Source of the DNA: Jeotgalibacillus campisalis
GTDB lineage: Bacteria > Bacillota > Bacilli > Bacillales > Jeotgalibacillaceae
Assembly (NCBI RefSeq): GCF_000829515.1
Contig: NZ_JXRR01000010.1
Location: forward strand, 80,640 to 144,639
Direction of reading: 5' to 3'
DNA: 64,000 bases
Under the pieces are notes generated by a model. It saw nothing but the letters and a program-made list of their open reading frames with translations. It did not search any database and was not told the origin of the DNA. The position numbers and the translations under genes were made by a program. Below, piece by piece: positions 33,819-41,842 of the stretch; within the stretch, counting starts at the first letter, position 1, and each line of letters starts with the position of its first letter.

Positions 33819-34751
33819 ATGGAAAAAACCTTAATTTTTGGTCATAAAAACCCTGACACAGATACGATTACTTCTGCCATCGTGTATGCTTATTTGAAAA
33901 ATGAGATCGGCAGTCATGCAGAACCCGTTAGACTGGGCGAGATAAATGAAGAAACTAAATTTGTGCTGAATTATTTTCAAGCGGAAGTACCCCGCTTAGT
34001 GAATAAAGTGGCAACTGAAGCAGACAGCGTCATTCTTGTGGACCACAATGAACGCCAGCAAAGTGCAGATGACATTGAAGATGTTCGCATTGCAGAGGTA
34101 ATTGATCATCACCGCATATCAAATTTTGAAACAAGCGAACCATTATTTTTTAGAGCAGAACCTGTCGGCTGTACTGCGACTATTTTACTTAAATTATTTA
34201 AGGAACATCATGTAGAGATCCCGAAGAACATTGCTGGATTAATGCTTTCAGCTATTATTTCAGATTCCTTGCTGTTTAAGTCACCTACCTGTACAGAAGA
34301 AGACATTGCAGCAGCGGAAGAATTAGCTCAAATTGCCAACGTTGATGCTCAACAATACGGCCTTGATATGCTGAAAGCAGGAGCAGATATTAGCGGAAAA
34401 ACAGTTAGTCAGCTGATTTCTTTGGATTCAAAAGTATTTGACATGGGTGATCATAGGGTTGAAATCGCGCAGGTAAATGCGATCGATCCAACGGAAGTGC
34501 TCAGCCTGAAGAGTGATATAGAAGAGATGCTGGATCTAGCTATTGTAGAAAAGAATTTATCTCTCTTCGTTTTAGCCGTAACCGATATTTTAAATAATGA
34601 CTCAACGATCATTGTTCGTGGAGCTCATGCAAGCATCGTTGAAAAAGCTTATAATTTGTCGCTGGATAACAACATAGCTTTATTAAAAGGTGTTGTTTCC
34701 CGCAAAAAACAAATTGTACCGATTTTAACCGATACGTTTAAAAATCAATAA
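33819..34751 (+). CDS. ppaC: Manganese-dependent inorganic pyrophosphatase PpaC (family II)
   Basis: A 310-residue cytoplasmic DHH-family enzyme that splits pyrophosphate to phosphate, pulling biosynthetic reactions forward. Metal ligands are visible: GHKNPDTDT (8-16), VDHNE (75-79), VIDHHR (97-102) and SDSLLFKS near 148. The C-terminal DHHA2 domain carries SRKKQIVP near 297. Length equals the B. subtilis enzyme (309). AAGGAGCAG precedes the ATG. It uses Mn2+, of interest given the Mn2+ riboswitch at 40274, but no direct link is shown. A terminator follows. Confidence 0.95.
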   Translation: MEKTLIFGHKNPDTDTITSAIVYAYLKNEIGSHAEPVRLGEINEETKFVLNYFQAEVPRLVNKVATEADSVILVDHNERQQSADDIEDVRIAEVIDHHRISNFETSEPLFFRAEPVGCTATILLKLFKEHHVEIPKNIAGLMLSAIISDSLLFKSPTCTEEDIAAAEELAQIANVDAQQYGLDMLKAGADISGKTVSQLISLDSKVFDMGDHRVEIAQVNAIDPTEVLSLKSDIEEMLDLAIVEKNLSLFVLAVTDILNNDSTIIVRGAHASIVEKAYNLSLDNNIALLKGVVSRKKQIVPILTDTFKNQ

Positions 34752-34796
34752 TCTTTTCCATAACGTTATTTTGACTTGATGTTAATCAGTAAGCGA

Positions 34797-34837
34797 AGAA
34801 TGCCTTCACAAGCGAGTGAGTGAAGGTATTCTTTTTT
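34797..34837 (+). terminator. Terminator after ppaC
   Basis: AAGAATGCCTTCAC/GTGAAGGTATTCTTTTTT hairpin with T run. Confidence 0.85.
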
Positions 34838-34918
34838 ATATACATTTAAAGTCTTTGGTTTTGCTTCCACATTTCCTGGGAAATGTACTTTAATCGACAT
34901 AGAAAGGGAGGATTTGAT

Positions 34919-35563
34919 ATGAGGATTCCGGAAGAATTAGCAGAGTGGGGTAAAAAAAAGATCGAACCCTATCCTGCAGAAGGATTTGTTTATGGAGGGG
35001 GTCCGCAAAATCCCGTCCTTATGCTAGTGGGAGAAGCGCCAGGTGAAACGGAAATTCATAACGGAATTCCTTTCAGCGGCAGAGCAGGAAAAGAATTAAT
35101 GCTGTTTTTAGATCGAGCGGGACTGAAGCGGGAAGATGTTTATATTACAAGTGCAGTAAGAAGCAGGCCGTTTAAATGGAGAGAAAAAAAAGAGAGATCT
35201 GGAGAAATAATACTTAAGAAATACAACAGGACTCCTAATGAAAAAGAAATCAGGGCACACGCACCCATCCTCGACTGGGAAGTAGAGCATGTAAACCCTC
35301 AAATCATTATGACATTAGGTAATATTGGTTTAAAGAGACTTGCGGGAAAAGCTATTAAAATAGCAGACGTTCATGGGGAATTACTGAAGCAGCCGGTTCA
35401 GCGTTATAATGAGGATGGCACTTATAGTTGGACCAAAAAAGACTTTCTTCTTTTTCCAACCTATCATCCTGCATCAATTTTTTATAATCGCAAATTACTG
35501 GAGACGATTCACCGAGATTTTGATCGGCTTGCAGACCATATCAGGGAAATAAAACATCTCTGA
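34919..35563 (+). CDS. Uracil-DNA glycosylase superfamily protein (family 4-like)
   Basis: A 214-residue protein. Motif A of the family 4/5 glycosylases is GEAPGETE...GIPFSGRAG near residues 39-58; motif B is FPTYHPAS near 178-185; PQIIMTLGNIGLKRL lies between. These enzymes remove uracil or related damaged bases from DNA. The N-terminal Cys-x-x-Cys and later Cys residues that hold the [4Fe-4S] cluster of classical family 4 enzymes are absent; no cysteine is seen in the protein. A lysine-rich insertion (about 80-100) follows motif A. Start ATG 34919 has GGGAGG nine bases upstream; the longer frame to 34883 lacks one. Confidence 0.8.
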   Translation: MRIPEELAEWGKKKIEPYPAEGFVYGGGPQNPVLMLVGEAPGETEIHNGIPFSGRAGKELMLFLDRAGLKREDVYITSAVRSRPFKWREKKERSGEIILKKYNRTPNEKEIRAHAPILDWEVEHVNPQIIMTLGNIGLKRLAGKAIKIADVHGELLKQPVQRYNEDGTYSWTKKDFLLFPTYHPASIFYNRKLLETIHRDFDRLADHIREIKHL

Positions 35564-35631
35564 AAAAGCAGAGCAGACGCATAATCTGCTTGCCGGCAAT
35601 CTGCCTTATCAAAGAGAGTTACCTCCGATTC

Positions 35632-36828
35632 TTATTTCGGCTCCATATCCATTATTACTTCAATTTCATCTGTGCTGCGTGTCAATGTTTCGTGGACATG
35701 CTGTTTATGTTGTTCTAAATCGCACCACCTGAATTTATCCTGTTCCATTTCATCAAGCGGAACCACTCGAAACTCATTAAAATCCTCTGAAAAGGATGTA
35801 AACGTAGGAACTGTATATAACGAATCAATCGTAACCACATCATTCTCTTTACTAACATCAAACCCCATGAGAGCCCCTGTCAGGCGATCACAGTCCAGTT
35901 CAGGAACCCTGTCATCAAAAGGACCGGATATAAAATTGCCCAGGGAATAGGCTACAAGTGTCTGCTGGTCATTTTGACCGTCGATCCATTCGATTGGCTG
36001 CAGCACATGAGGGTGGTGACCGATAATAATATCCGCTCCGTTTTGAGCTAGACTGTGCGCTAACTCCGTTTGCTCAGCGGTGGGCTGTTGATATTCTCTT
36101 CCCCAATGAATTCCGACTGCAACCAGGTCAGCCATTTCATTGGCCCGTGCAACATCATCAAGCAGCTGTTCTTCATTTTCAGTAAAAATATTGACGGAGT
36201 GTGGGAATTCCACAGGTTTATTTGAGCTGTATGTAGAGGAAATCAGCGCAATTGAAATCCCGTTTCTCTCGATAATTGGAATGATATGACGGTCTTCAGT
36301 CGAGAGGTGTGCCCCGCTTAATAGCACATCAGGATAAGTAGTACGCCAAAAATCTATATTTCTCTCAAGTCCTGAAAACTCCATATCAAGCGTATGATTG
36401 TTAGCAAGCTGAAGCATATTAAAGCCTACTTCGTAATAATAGTGACCCAGCTCATAGGGATTGTTAAACACAAAATCACCGTCCCCAATGCCAAAGTCAG
36501 CTCCGGTAATTGGTGTTTCCTGATTTGCATACGCAAAATCGCCTCTGTTAATATAATGTTCCACATTAGAAAGCAAAGGATCAAATAAAAAGGAGCCGTC
36601 TTTTTGCTCAGCATCATAAAGGATGGGACGCTCGACAAGTAAATCGCCGACTGCCGTGAAATGAGCGGTCTCTGATTCGATTATCTCTTCTTCCTCTGTT
36701 TCAATCACTTCGATGGTCTCATCGCTTACTGTGAATTCTTCAGGAGGATTCGTATAGGTTGGTTCTGAAGCGCACGAACTAAGAACAACAAGAATACATG
36801 CAAACATAACAAACTTATAATTCACCAT
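35632..36828 (-). CDS. CapA-family lipoprotein (poly-gamma-glutamate synthesis CapA/PgsA-like)
   Basis: A 398-residue exported lipoprotein: signal peptide (1-18) ending in the lipobox LSSC, an acidic linker (Glu-rich, about 35-52), then the CapA metallophosphatase-like domain. Typical motifs: FTAVGDLLVERP near 56, NQETPITG near 100, LQLANNHTLD near 137, HWGREY near 240, IIGHHPHVLQP near 268 and YSLGNFISG near 290. CapA/PgsA proteins take part in poly-gamma-glutamate capsule export or processing, but no capBC genes are here, so this is one of the widespread stand-alone relatives. Convergent with the UDG-like gene. Confidence 0.85.
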   Translation of the reverse strand: MVNYKFVMFACILVVLSSCASEPTYTNPPEEFTVSDETIEVIETEEEEIIESETAHFTAVGDLLVERPILYDAEQKDGSFLFDPLLSNVEHYINRGDFAYANQETPITGADFGIGDGDFVFNNPYELGHYYYEVGFNMLQLANNHTLDMEFSGLERNIDFWRTTYPDVLLSGAHLSTEDRHIIPIIERNGISIALISSTYSSNKPVEFPHSVNIFTENEEQLLDDVARANEMADLVAVGIHWGREYQQPTAEQTELAHSLAQNGADIIIGHHPHVLQPIEWIDGQNDQQTLVAYSLGNFISGPFDDRVPELDCDRLTGALMGFDVSKENDVVTIDSLYTVPTFTSFSEDFNEFRVVPLDEMEQDKFRWCDLEQHKQHVHETLTRSTDEIEVIMDMEPK

Positions 36829-37193
36829 TCAATTCTCCATTTCTATTAAACTTAGTTTATGTAAAGAAAGATTAGTAGAGTAAATGCCCCTTAATTCTAC
36901 CATTTTAAGGGTTAGAATGACATGTTTATCTAGAAAATAAATACAAAATTATATAAATGTAGAGTCTGGAAGATTATTTGAAAAGAGGTTTTTAGCGGGA
37001 CGGGTTCATTTCTGTATTTAAATACTGATCTAACAAGGATTACATAAAGGATAAAGTCATTCCTTCTCTTTAGTAGTGAGAGATATGAAAAGAATAGATT
37101 GAATTAAAAAAAGGAAAATGACTTTGCACGAAGCGAATAAGTCATTTTCCTTTATTTGTTTAGAGAACGTTTTACGATTAGTTTAATTTAAAG
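36829..37193. other. Intergenic region with a repeat remnant and terminator
   Basis: No gene seen. At 36997-37014 GGGACGGGTTCATTTCTG is a short remnant of the family A-related repeat found at 26261. A hairpin AAAGGAAAATGACTT/AAGTCATTTTCCTTT at 37110-37153 ends the minus-strand sigma operon. Confidence 0.6.
37110..37153 (-). terminator. Terminator of the ECF sigma operon
   Basis: 15-bp perfect stem AAAGGAAAATGACTT/AAGTCATTTTCCTTT just beyond the last minus-strand gene, with T-rich flank on the minus strand. Confidence 0.8.
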
Positions 37194-38270
37194 TCATCGA
37201 ACGACTTCTTTCTTTTTTAAAAGCTTTATGCCGATGATGACAAGAACGACGCTCAGTAGTATGGTTTGGAAGTAGCGGTCAAACCAGTACCAAAGGTCAA
37301 TCTCAATCCATTCTCTAAATGCTGGAGCAAGTGCAGGGACAAGTCCGTTAAACAAGAGATAGTAGATGCCGATAAAGATTAATCCAATCCCGAGCCAGCG
37401 CTTGTATTGATGAAAGAACCCAAAAACCGGTTCATCATAAAGTTCTTCTTTGCCATAGCGGGATGCTTTTTGCATGCCATCAAAAAAACTGTAGAACCAG
37501 ATTAGCGGAATAAGAAATAAAAACAATCCGAGGCGAAGTGCATCTAATATATAAATAGTGAATAAAAAAGCAGCCATTAATTGAATGCCCCGGTGCTGTA
37601 AGCCGAGATAAAGATGACCTGCTCCTGGGAAAATGGATAAAATCGTAGCGATTGCTGTGCTTTTTTTTCCGTCTTTTCGCCTCGTTTCCAAATCCTCAAG
37701 CACCGACTGGTCGACTAATGTTTCTCCGTTTTGCTTTCGTGCAAGCATCTGGATGGCATCCACAAAAGAGTAAATCCACACGACTGGCAGTAAAATGCTG
37801 AAAAGCAAAAATGCATTTAACTGCAGTAGAATCGTCACAAAAAAGATCATCGCCGCCATACCGAAAAAAGTAACCATAAAGGTCAGTCCACGGTTCATTA
37901 GACCGAGTTGAAAATGGCCAAGTCCGGGAAAAAAGGAGAGAATGATGGTGAAAAAACGCTCTGCGTCACCCTGATAGCTCGGCAGATAACGACGTGCACG
38001 GGATGATGTCTCACCCTCCTGATCCTGTGACCTCAAAGCATTTAAGCTAATTATAATGTCTAAAAAACTGATGGCATAAATGAGCAGTCCTGCAACTACG
38101 GGTGCAAAATAAAACAAGTTGTTGGATAAGAATGCCGTGGCAAGTCCGCCGACAATGAGGGCGATCGTGAGAAAAAAGTATAAAAATCCTCTTATCACAT
38201 TTCCTATATAAACATGCCCCCACCCAGGCATAATGGATAGCACAAATGCTATGACAGGTGACTTTGTCAT
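37194..38270 (-). CDS. Polytopic membrane protein with three TM2-like repeats
   Basis: A 358-residue membrane protein built of three similar modules, each starting with a motif of the type ILSIFPGAGHLYLG...RG: IMPGWGHVYIGNVIRG (13-28), FFPGLGHFQLGLMNRG (near 113) and IFPGAGHLYLGLQHRG (near 212), followed by two or three helices, then a final pair of helices at the C terminus. Single TM2-like modules are common in small proteins; a triple repeat fused in one chain is less so. It is the third gene of an operon with an ECF sigma factor and an anti-sigma factor; its start overlaps the anti-sigma stop by four bases, so the three are coupled. It may sense or transmit envelope stress. Confidence 0.72.
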   Translation of the reverse strand: MTKSPVIAFVLSIMPGWGHVYIGNVIRGFLYFFLTIALIVGGLATAFLSNNLFYFAPVVAGLLIYAISFLDIIISLNALRSQDQEGETSSRARRYLPSYQGDAERFFTIILSFFPGLGHFQLGLMNRGLTFMVTFFGMAAMIFFVTILLQLNAFLLFSILLPVVWIYSFVDAIQMLARKQNGETLVDQSVLEDLETRRKDGKKSTAIATILSIFPGAGHLYLGLQHRGIQLMAAFLFTIYILDALRLGLFLFLIPLIWFYSFFDGMQKASRYGKEELYDEPVFGFFHQYKRWLGIGLIFIGIYYLLFNGLVPALAPAFREWIEIDLWYWFDRYFQTILLSVVLVIIGIKLLKKKEVVR

Positions 38271-38716
38271 TCTAATTCCTCCTTAGGTGATGGATCCATC
38301 TGACTGAAAAATCGGTCCGTTTGTTCAAGCAGGGAGGAAGTTAAAGAAGGGGACTCATTCAAAACCTTTCCCTGACCATTCGGTGTATGATCAATAAAAG
38401 CTGTAAAAACACCTGTACTGGCAAGCATAATGGCAGCCGCTGCTGATATCACAAAGTGAGTGGCAGTTTTATGCCAGAAGCGGCTGGATGTCTTTTTGAC
38501 AACGGGATTTGTTTCAGAAGAGTTGGACAAGATGATCTTCATGACCTCATGTTCCACTGTAAATTCTGCAGAAGGTGAGAGCAATAAGGCTTCCTCTTCG
38601 TAAGCTGATAAGCAAGCCTCACAGTTTTGAAGATGGATCTCCATTTTTCTTTCAGTCACTGAGTCAACTTGCCCGTGGATAAACTGCTCCCATTGCTGTT
38701 GTTTGAAGTGTGTCAT
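38267..38716 (-). CDS. Anti-sigma factor with zinc-finger (ZAS/zf-HC2) domain
   Basis: A 149-residue single-pass membrane protein. The N-terminal cytosolic part has the ZAS pattern with His27-x3-Cys31-x2-Cys34 (HLQNCEAC), the site that binds zinc and clamps the partner sigma factor. One hydrophobic helix at about 87-108 crosses the membrane, leaving a short outside tail. It overlaps the upstream sigma gene by four bases and the downstream membrane protein by four bases, the usual layout of a sigma/anti-sigma unit. Release is presumably by proteolysis or conformational change in response to an envelope signal. Confidence 0.85.
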   Translation of the reverse strand: MTHFKQQQWEQFIHGQVDSVTERKMEIHLQNCEACLSAYEEEALLLSPSAEFTVEHEVMKIILSNSSETNPVVKKTSSRFWHKTATHFVISAAAAIMLASTGVFTAFIDHTPNGQGKVLNESPSLTSSLLEQTDRFFSQMDPSPKEELE

Positions 38717-39258
38717 CGGAACTCATCCTCCCGCCAATTTTTTTTCATCCACTGCCTGCCGCGGTAAAGTCTCATTTTTACTGCAGATAGCTCAAGTTTA
38801 TGTTCCTGTGCAATTTCCTCATAGGATTTTTCTTCTATGTAAAAAGCGTGAATGACTACCCGATAGTTTTCAGGCAGTTCTTTTAAGCGTTTACGCAGAT
38901 AGTCATTTCTCGTTTGTTCCATTAGCTTTGCATCAAGAGACTCTTTTCCATCGTGAAGGTAAGGACTTGCTTTATCTAAATCATCGTCCCGGTCCGTACG
39001 CCGTGTTCTTTTGCGTTTCATATCAATAGCATGACGGACAGAGATTTGCCGTACCCATGTCTTTAGCCCTTCCTGTCGATAGCCGGGAAGCGCATGATAA
39101 ATCTTCAGCAAAATTTCCTGAACTGCATCCTCCGCATCTTTTTCATGTCGAAGCACGCCATAGGCGAGTTGATAAATATAGCGCTGGTAGGAACGGATAA
39201 ACAGTCGGAAAACTGAAGAATCCTGCTGGACCAGCTTTTTTACATCAATCTCCTGCAC
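38713..39258 (-). CDS. ECF-type RNA polymerase sigma factor
   Basis: A 181-residue sigma-70 family ECF factor. Region 2 spans about 10-80 (FIRSYQRYIYQLAYGVLRHEKDAEDAVQEILLKIYHAL then WVRQISVRHAIDMKRK) and region 4 about 120-175 (RLKELPENYRVVIHAFYIEEKSYEEIAQ..., VKMRLYRGRQWMKK). It directs core polymerase to a small regulon when released from the anti-sigma factor. The GTG at 39258 is chosen: GGGAGG lies eight bases upstream, and the longer frame to 39306 would run through a CGTCTA (39299-39294) resembling an ECF -10 box, suggesting autoregulation; the matching -35 is weak. Confidence 0.88.
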   Translation of the reverse strand: MQEIDVKKLVQQDSSVFRLFIRSYQRYIYQLAYGVLRHEKDAEDAVQEILLKIYHALPGYRQEGLKTWVRQISVRHAIDMKRKRTRRTDRDDDLDKASPYLHDGKESLDAKLMEQTRNDYLRKRLKELPENYRVVIHAFYIEEKSYEEIAQEHKLELSAVKMRLYRGRQWMKKNWREDEFR

Positions 39259-39442
39259 CCGTTCCACCTCCCATGCAAAAGAATTCTTATTAGTAGACGC
39301 ACCCAATCAAAAAAGTACTACACTTTGTTTCATTTTCCTGCAGACACTGCTGCTCATGATAGTATAAACATTTATAGATGGAACCTCAATCTAAATAGAA
39401 GGGGTGGTATAATAAACGAAACAGCAAAGGAGAGATGTGGAA

Positions 39443-40150
39443 ATGAATGTGAATTCAATTATGCTGGAACTGGAGACACTTGGGACGGAGCAGACTAAAA
39501 AGACCTTTTTGCGTCACGGAGCAAAAGAGCCGTTTTACGGGGTGAAGGTAGGAGATTTAAAGAAATGGGTAAAGCATGTTAAGAAGGATCAGGAACTTGT
39601 AAAAGCCCTCTATGATACAGGTAATTCCGATGCTATGTATTTGGCAGGACTTGCTGCTGATCCAAAAGTAATCTCAAAAGAGACACTCCAGAAATGGGTG
39701 AAAGGAGCCTATTGGTATATGATCGCTGAAAGCACGGTTGCATGGGTAGCAGCTGAAAGTCCTTTTGCAGTGGAACTGGCGAATGAATGGATTGCCTCTG
39801 AAGAAGAAATGGTTGCAGCAGCAGGCTGGAGTACTTACGGCAGTTATCTCTCCATCGCGCCAAATGAAAAGATCGATCTTGAAGAGGTGAGAAATCTTCT
39901 TCATCAGGCGGGGGAAACCATCCACTCAAGCCCGAACCGGGTCCGTTATACGATGAATGGATTTGTTATAGCGGCAGCAGCCTATATTCCAGCGCTTACA
40001 GAGGAAGCAAAGCGAGCAGCCAATGCAATAGGGAAAGTGCATGTGGATGTAGGAAATACAGCCTGTAAAGTACCATTTGCGCCAGCATATATTGATAAAA
40101 TTGAGGAGCGCGGGAAAATTGGTGTAAAGAAAAAAACAGCCAAATGCTAG
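39443..40150 (+). CDS. AlkD-like DNA alkylation repair (HEAT-like repeat) protein
   Basis: About 236 residues of all-helical HEAT-like repeat. The opening LETLGTEQTKKTFLRHGAKEPFYGVKVGDLKKWVKHVKKD matches the AlkD-like family of alkylpurine glycosylases or their non-catalytic paralogs, which grip DNA with helical repeats. WYMIAESTVAWVAAESP near 90 and SWSTYGS-type segments follow. The catalytic Trp and Asp of AlkD cannot be verified by eye, so it may be a structural paralog. AAAGGAG lies upstream; both GTG 39437 and ATG 39443 are possible. Divergent from the ECF operon; the Mn2+ riboswitch unit lies downstream. Confidence 0.75.
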   Translation: MNVNSIMLELETLGTEQTKKTFLRHGAKEPFYGVKVGDLKKWVKHVKKDQELVKALYDTGNSDAMYLAGLAADPKVISKETLQKWVKGAYWYMIAESTVAWVAAESPFAVELANEWIASEEEMVAAAGWSTYGSYLSIAPNEKIDLEEVRNLLHQAGETIHSSPNRVRYTMNGFVIAAAAYIPALTEEAKRAANAIGKVHVDVGNTACKVPFAPAYIDKIEERGKIGVKKKTAKC

Positions 40151-40243
40151 CAGCAGGCGGCCAAAATCCAGATCACTTTTATCCCGTTATTAAATTCATA
40201 AATTGATCAAATACCAAACTGTTTAAAAACAGATGTTATGTGG

Positions 40244-40249
40244 TATAAT
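40244..40249 (+). promoter_or_regulatory. Extended -10 promoter of the riboswitch unit
   Basis: TGGTATAAT (TATAAT at 40244-40249, TG one base upstream), 25 bases before the conserved start of the yybP-ykoY element; the -35 is weak. Confidence 0.6.
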
Positions 40250-40273
40250 AAAAGAAATGAATAGAAATTCCCT

Positions 40274-40427
40274 AAAAAGGGGAGTAGCGACCGTCATCGG
40301 TTAATGAGTCGTCATTACAGTGGAGTACCACTCGGTTCATTAAGCTTTAGTATTAGCTAAAGTACGCAAGACCTTTTTATGAGCACTTACATTTGGATGT
40401 AAGGACTCATAAAAGGGTCTTTTTTGT
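40274..40427 (+). ncRNA. yybP-ykoY manganese riboswitch with terminator
   Basis: The aptamer starts with the diagnostic AAAAAGGGGAGTAGC and closes with TACGCAAGACCTTTTT. The closing strand ACCTTTTTATGAG (from 40370) is shared with a terminator whose other arm is CTCATAAAAGGGTCT followed by TTTTTT (to about 40427). Ligand binding would hold the strand in the aptamer and free the terminator from forming, an ON switch for Mn2+. The gene switched is the YrbG-type exchanger at 40528. Confidence 0.92.
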
Positions 40428-40527
40428 TTGGCTCTGTTAAAACAAGACAATTGAACTTGATGCAGTAATAGCGGCAGTGAACGGAGAGTACAGACAAATG
40501 ATTCGTATAGAATAGGAGGAAATAAAA

Positions 40528-41529
40528 ATGGTATTTATTTGGTTTATACTGGCAGCAGCTGTAACGGTTTTTGCAGCCATTAAACTGTCGCGTTATGCTG
40601 ATGTTATTTCATCAAAGTCTGCAATGGGAGGACTGCTGGTCGGTACCCTTCTTCTTGCCGGTGCAACCTCGCTTCCGGAAGTGACAACCAGTATTTCAGC
40701 CGTCCTAATCGGCAACCCCGATATCGCGATTGGCAACATGCTTGGTTCAAATCTATTTAATTTGTTTATTATCGCAGGCTTTGACTTATATTACAGACAA
40801 AAGAAATTATTTCAGTGGGCAAGCAATGATCATATTTACACAGCAGGTCTTGGACTTCTTTTAACCCTTTTAACCCTGGTCGCCCTGTACATTAAAGTAG
40901 ATTACACCATTCTCGGAATTGGCATTGATGCTTTTATCATCGCGATCCTTTATGGAGTCGGAATGTTTGTGATTGGCCGTCTTCCTAAATCGGATAGTAC
41001 TCTGGAATTGGAAACGCCAAAAGACGATGGAATAGATGAAACAGCCGCCACATCATCTCTAACAGTTAAGCAGGCTGGCATCCGTTTCACTTTTGCTGCG
41101 TTAATTATTATGGCAGCGGGTACCGTGCTTTCAGTCATGGGGGACCAAATCGCTGTCGTAACAGGACTTGGATCCAGCTTTGTAGGTAGTTTTCTGATTG
41201 CCGCAACGACGTCTTTGCCAGAGGCCGTAGCCGTCTTTGTCGCATTGCAGCTGAGAAATGTAAATCTCGCACTTGGGTCGATACTGGGAAGCAATATCTT
41301 TAACATGCTGATTATCGCTGGGTCTGATATTGTTTATCGTAATGGATCCATATTGGCAGATGTATCCGATTCTCACATTATTACCAGCATAGCGGTTTCG
41401 ATTTTATCCTTTATCCTCATTTTATCGATTAAGCAAAAACCAGCTAAATCCACATTTCGCTATATATGGCCGTCTTTAATCATCGTCGCAGGATATTTTG
41501 TTTCAAGTTATTTAATCTTTGTTGGATAG
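40528..41529 (+). CDS. YrbG/CaxA-type cation:proton/sodium exchanger, copy 1 (Mn2+-regulated)
   Basis: A 333-residue membrane protein of ten helices in two inverted halves, each with an alpha repeat of the CaCA superfamily: ATSLPEVTTS with GNMLGSNLFNLF near residues 47-76 and TTSLPEAVAV with GSILGSNIFNML near 225-255, split by an acidic cytosolic loop (about 155-175). CaCA proteins exchange divalent cations for sodium or protons. Because it sits directly behind a yybP-ykoY manganese riboswitch, the likely job is Mn2+ (or Mn2+/Ca2+) export when cytosolic Mn2+ is high; this is inference. AGGAGGAAA precedes the ATG. A paralog follows. Confidence 0.88.
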   Translation: MVFIWFILAAAVTVFAAIKLSRYADVISSKSAMGGLLVGTLLLAGATSLPEVTTSISAVLIGNPDIAIGNMLGSNLFNLFIIAGFDLYYRQKKLFQWASNDHIYTAGLGLLLTLLTLVALYIKVDYTILGIGIDAFIIAILYGVGMFVIGRLPKSDSTLELETPKDDGIDETAATSSLTVKQAGIRFTFAALIIMAAGTVLSVMGDQIAVVTGLGSSFVGSFLIAATTSLPEAVAVFVALQLRNVNLALGSILGSNIFNMLIIAGSDIVYRNGSILADVSDSHIITSIAVSILSFILILSIKQKPAKSTFRYIWPSLIIVAGYFVSSYLIFVG

Positions 41530-41635
41530 TACAAAATAAGCTGTTTTACCGCCATGCTTGCTGATTTGTATTGGGATCTATTATATGTTTTAAAGAACCT
41601 GAGTAAGGTGATAGCACGCAATAAACGACAAAAAA

Positions 41636-41674
41636 GATTGCCTTCATGAACGTTTCATGAGGCAGTCTTTTTTT
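41636..41674 (+). terminator. Terminator between exchanger genes
   Basis: GATTGCCTTCATGAA/TTTCATGAGGCAGTC hairpin followed by TTTTTTT, so the second exchanger is probably transcribed mainly from its own promoter. Confidence 0.85.
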
Positions 41675-41842
41675 GTACTCCTGTAGTGAGTAGATCAAGT
41701 ACTGTCGGAGTCTTAGGGGGAATCCTGGTGTCTCTCCAGTTTCCTTGTTATCTCCTATCCTCTTTTTGTCATGAGCTTGTACTAGGGGTAATAGAATGAG
41801 AAAAACGACTGAGGATTCTGTCTGTTTCAGAGGGAGGTATGA

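Noticed and set aside
40274..40427. T-box leader before exchanger genes
   Set aside because: No T-box consensus (TGGNACCGCG); the conserved GGGGAGTAGC and ACGCAAGACC identify yybP-ykoY instead.
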